NCBI GenBank assembly: GCA_004356015.1
Contig: SMYD01000033.1
Location: 1 to 51,330 of the forward strand
Length of the DNA stretch: 51,330 bases
Direction of reading: 5' to 3'
From: Acidobacteriota bacterium
GTDB lineage: Bacteria > Acidobacteriota > Polarisedimenticolia > SMYD01
Shown here: positions 51,269-51,330 of the stretch, one piece after another
Layout: the number at the start of each line of letters is the position of its first letter
Position numbering within the stretch: position 1 is the stretch's first letter
The notes under the pieces: model-generated
Told to the model about the DNA's origin: nothing
The model's input: only the letters and a program-made list of their open reading frames with translations
Databases searched by the model: none
Position numbers and translations under genes: made by a program

Positions 51269-51330
51269 GGCGACAGAGAGCGCCTAGGACCGTGCCCCCG
51301 TGGCGCCGTCACGGGCGCGCAACCGGTTCA

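Overview
The window is a roughly 60% GC bacterial chromosome segment from a Gram-negative-type cell with an outer membrane: it carries a CusCBA tripartite pump, a lipoprotein and lytic transglycosylases. A GWxTD-domain lipoprotein, a DUF4388/J-like/TPR protein, two Lon proteases and a multihaem cytochrome fit an anaerobic or facultative Acidobacteriota-like or deltaproteobacteria-like lineage. That assignment is inference. No insertion sequence, phage gene or CRISPR array is visible; this looks like core chromosome with one specialised metal-response island.

Layout. (1) 1-5253, minus strand: a type II fatty acid synthesis operon in the order DUF177, rpmF, plsX, fabH, fabD, fabG, acpP, fabF (cut by the window edge), read from an extended -10 promoter at 5226-5253. 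(2) 5270-15026: lon, a co-oriented J-like/TPR protein, a lytic transglycosylase and endonuclease-type mutL on minus, then a divergent hsp20-lon2 pair on plus; the two Lon paralogues flank the transglycosylase and mutL genes. (3) 15034-16284: a LeuA-family enzyme without its regulatory domain. (4) 16342-29090: the copper/silver island. It holds cusA, cusB and cusC, a membrane sensor with a degenerate histidine-kinase core, a 450-bp control region with two divergent sigma-54-type promoters and a strongly structured leader, a 93-residue unknown protein, a sigma-54 activator plus histidine kinase pair, a DUF2231 protein and an NTF2-like secreted protein. (5) 29325-36678: rnr, a GT-C-like membrane protein, tRNA-Leu(CAG), bioY, small membrane proteins, yggS and an eroded DUF1015 gene. 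(6) 36806-43131: a secreted unknown, the GWxTD lipoprotein, a RecB-family nuclease, a DciA-like protein, mltG and ruvX. (7) 43145-44614: a tetrahaem protein read through an in-frame UGA. (8) 44746-51268: maf, the glycine cleavage genes gcvT-gcvH, and a haem operon ccsA/hemX, hemA, hemC, hemD.

Two things stand out. First, the gene at 43145-44614 has an in-frame TGA exactly where the motif Glu-Pro-Cys-Gly-Cys would have its second Cys. The reading frame stays intact for 404 more codons with four haem sites, and a 9-bp hairpin with a GGC loop follows the TGA by 19 bases. It is a strong candidate selenoprotein (Cys-Gly-Sec). Second, the cus operon appears to be run by sigma-54. Its first gene is a periplasmic sensor whose phosphoacceptor His is Arg and which has no ATPase domain. 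The intact kinase next door has no sizeable periplasmic domain but has histidine-rich loops. A divergent sigma-54 promoter starts a transcript whose first bases form a 14-bp stem. Together this suggests a split-sensor metal response with a structured RNA component.
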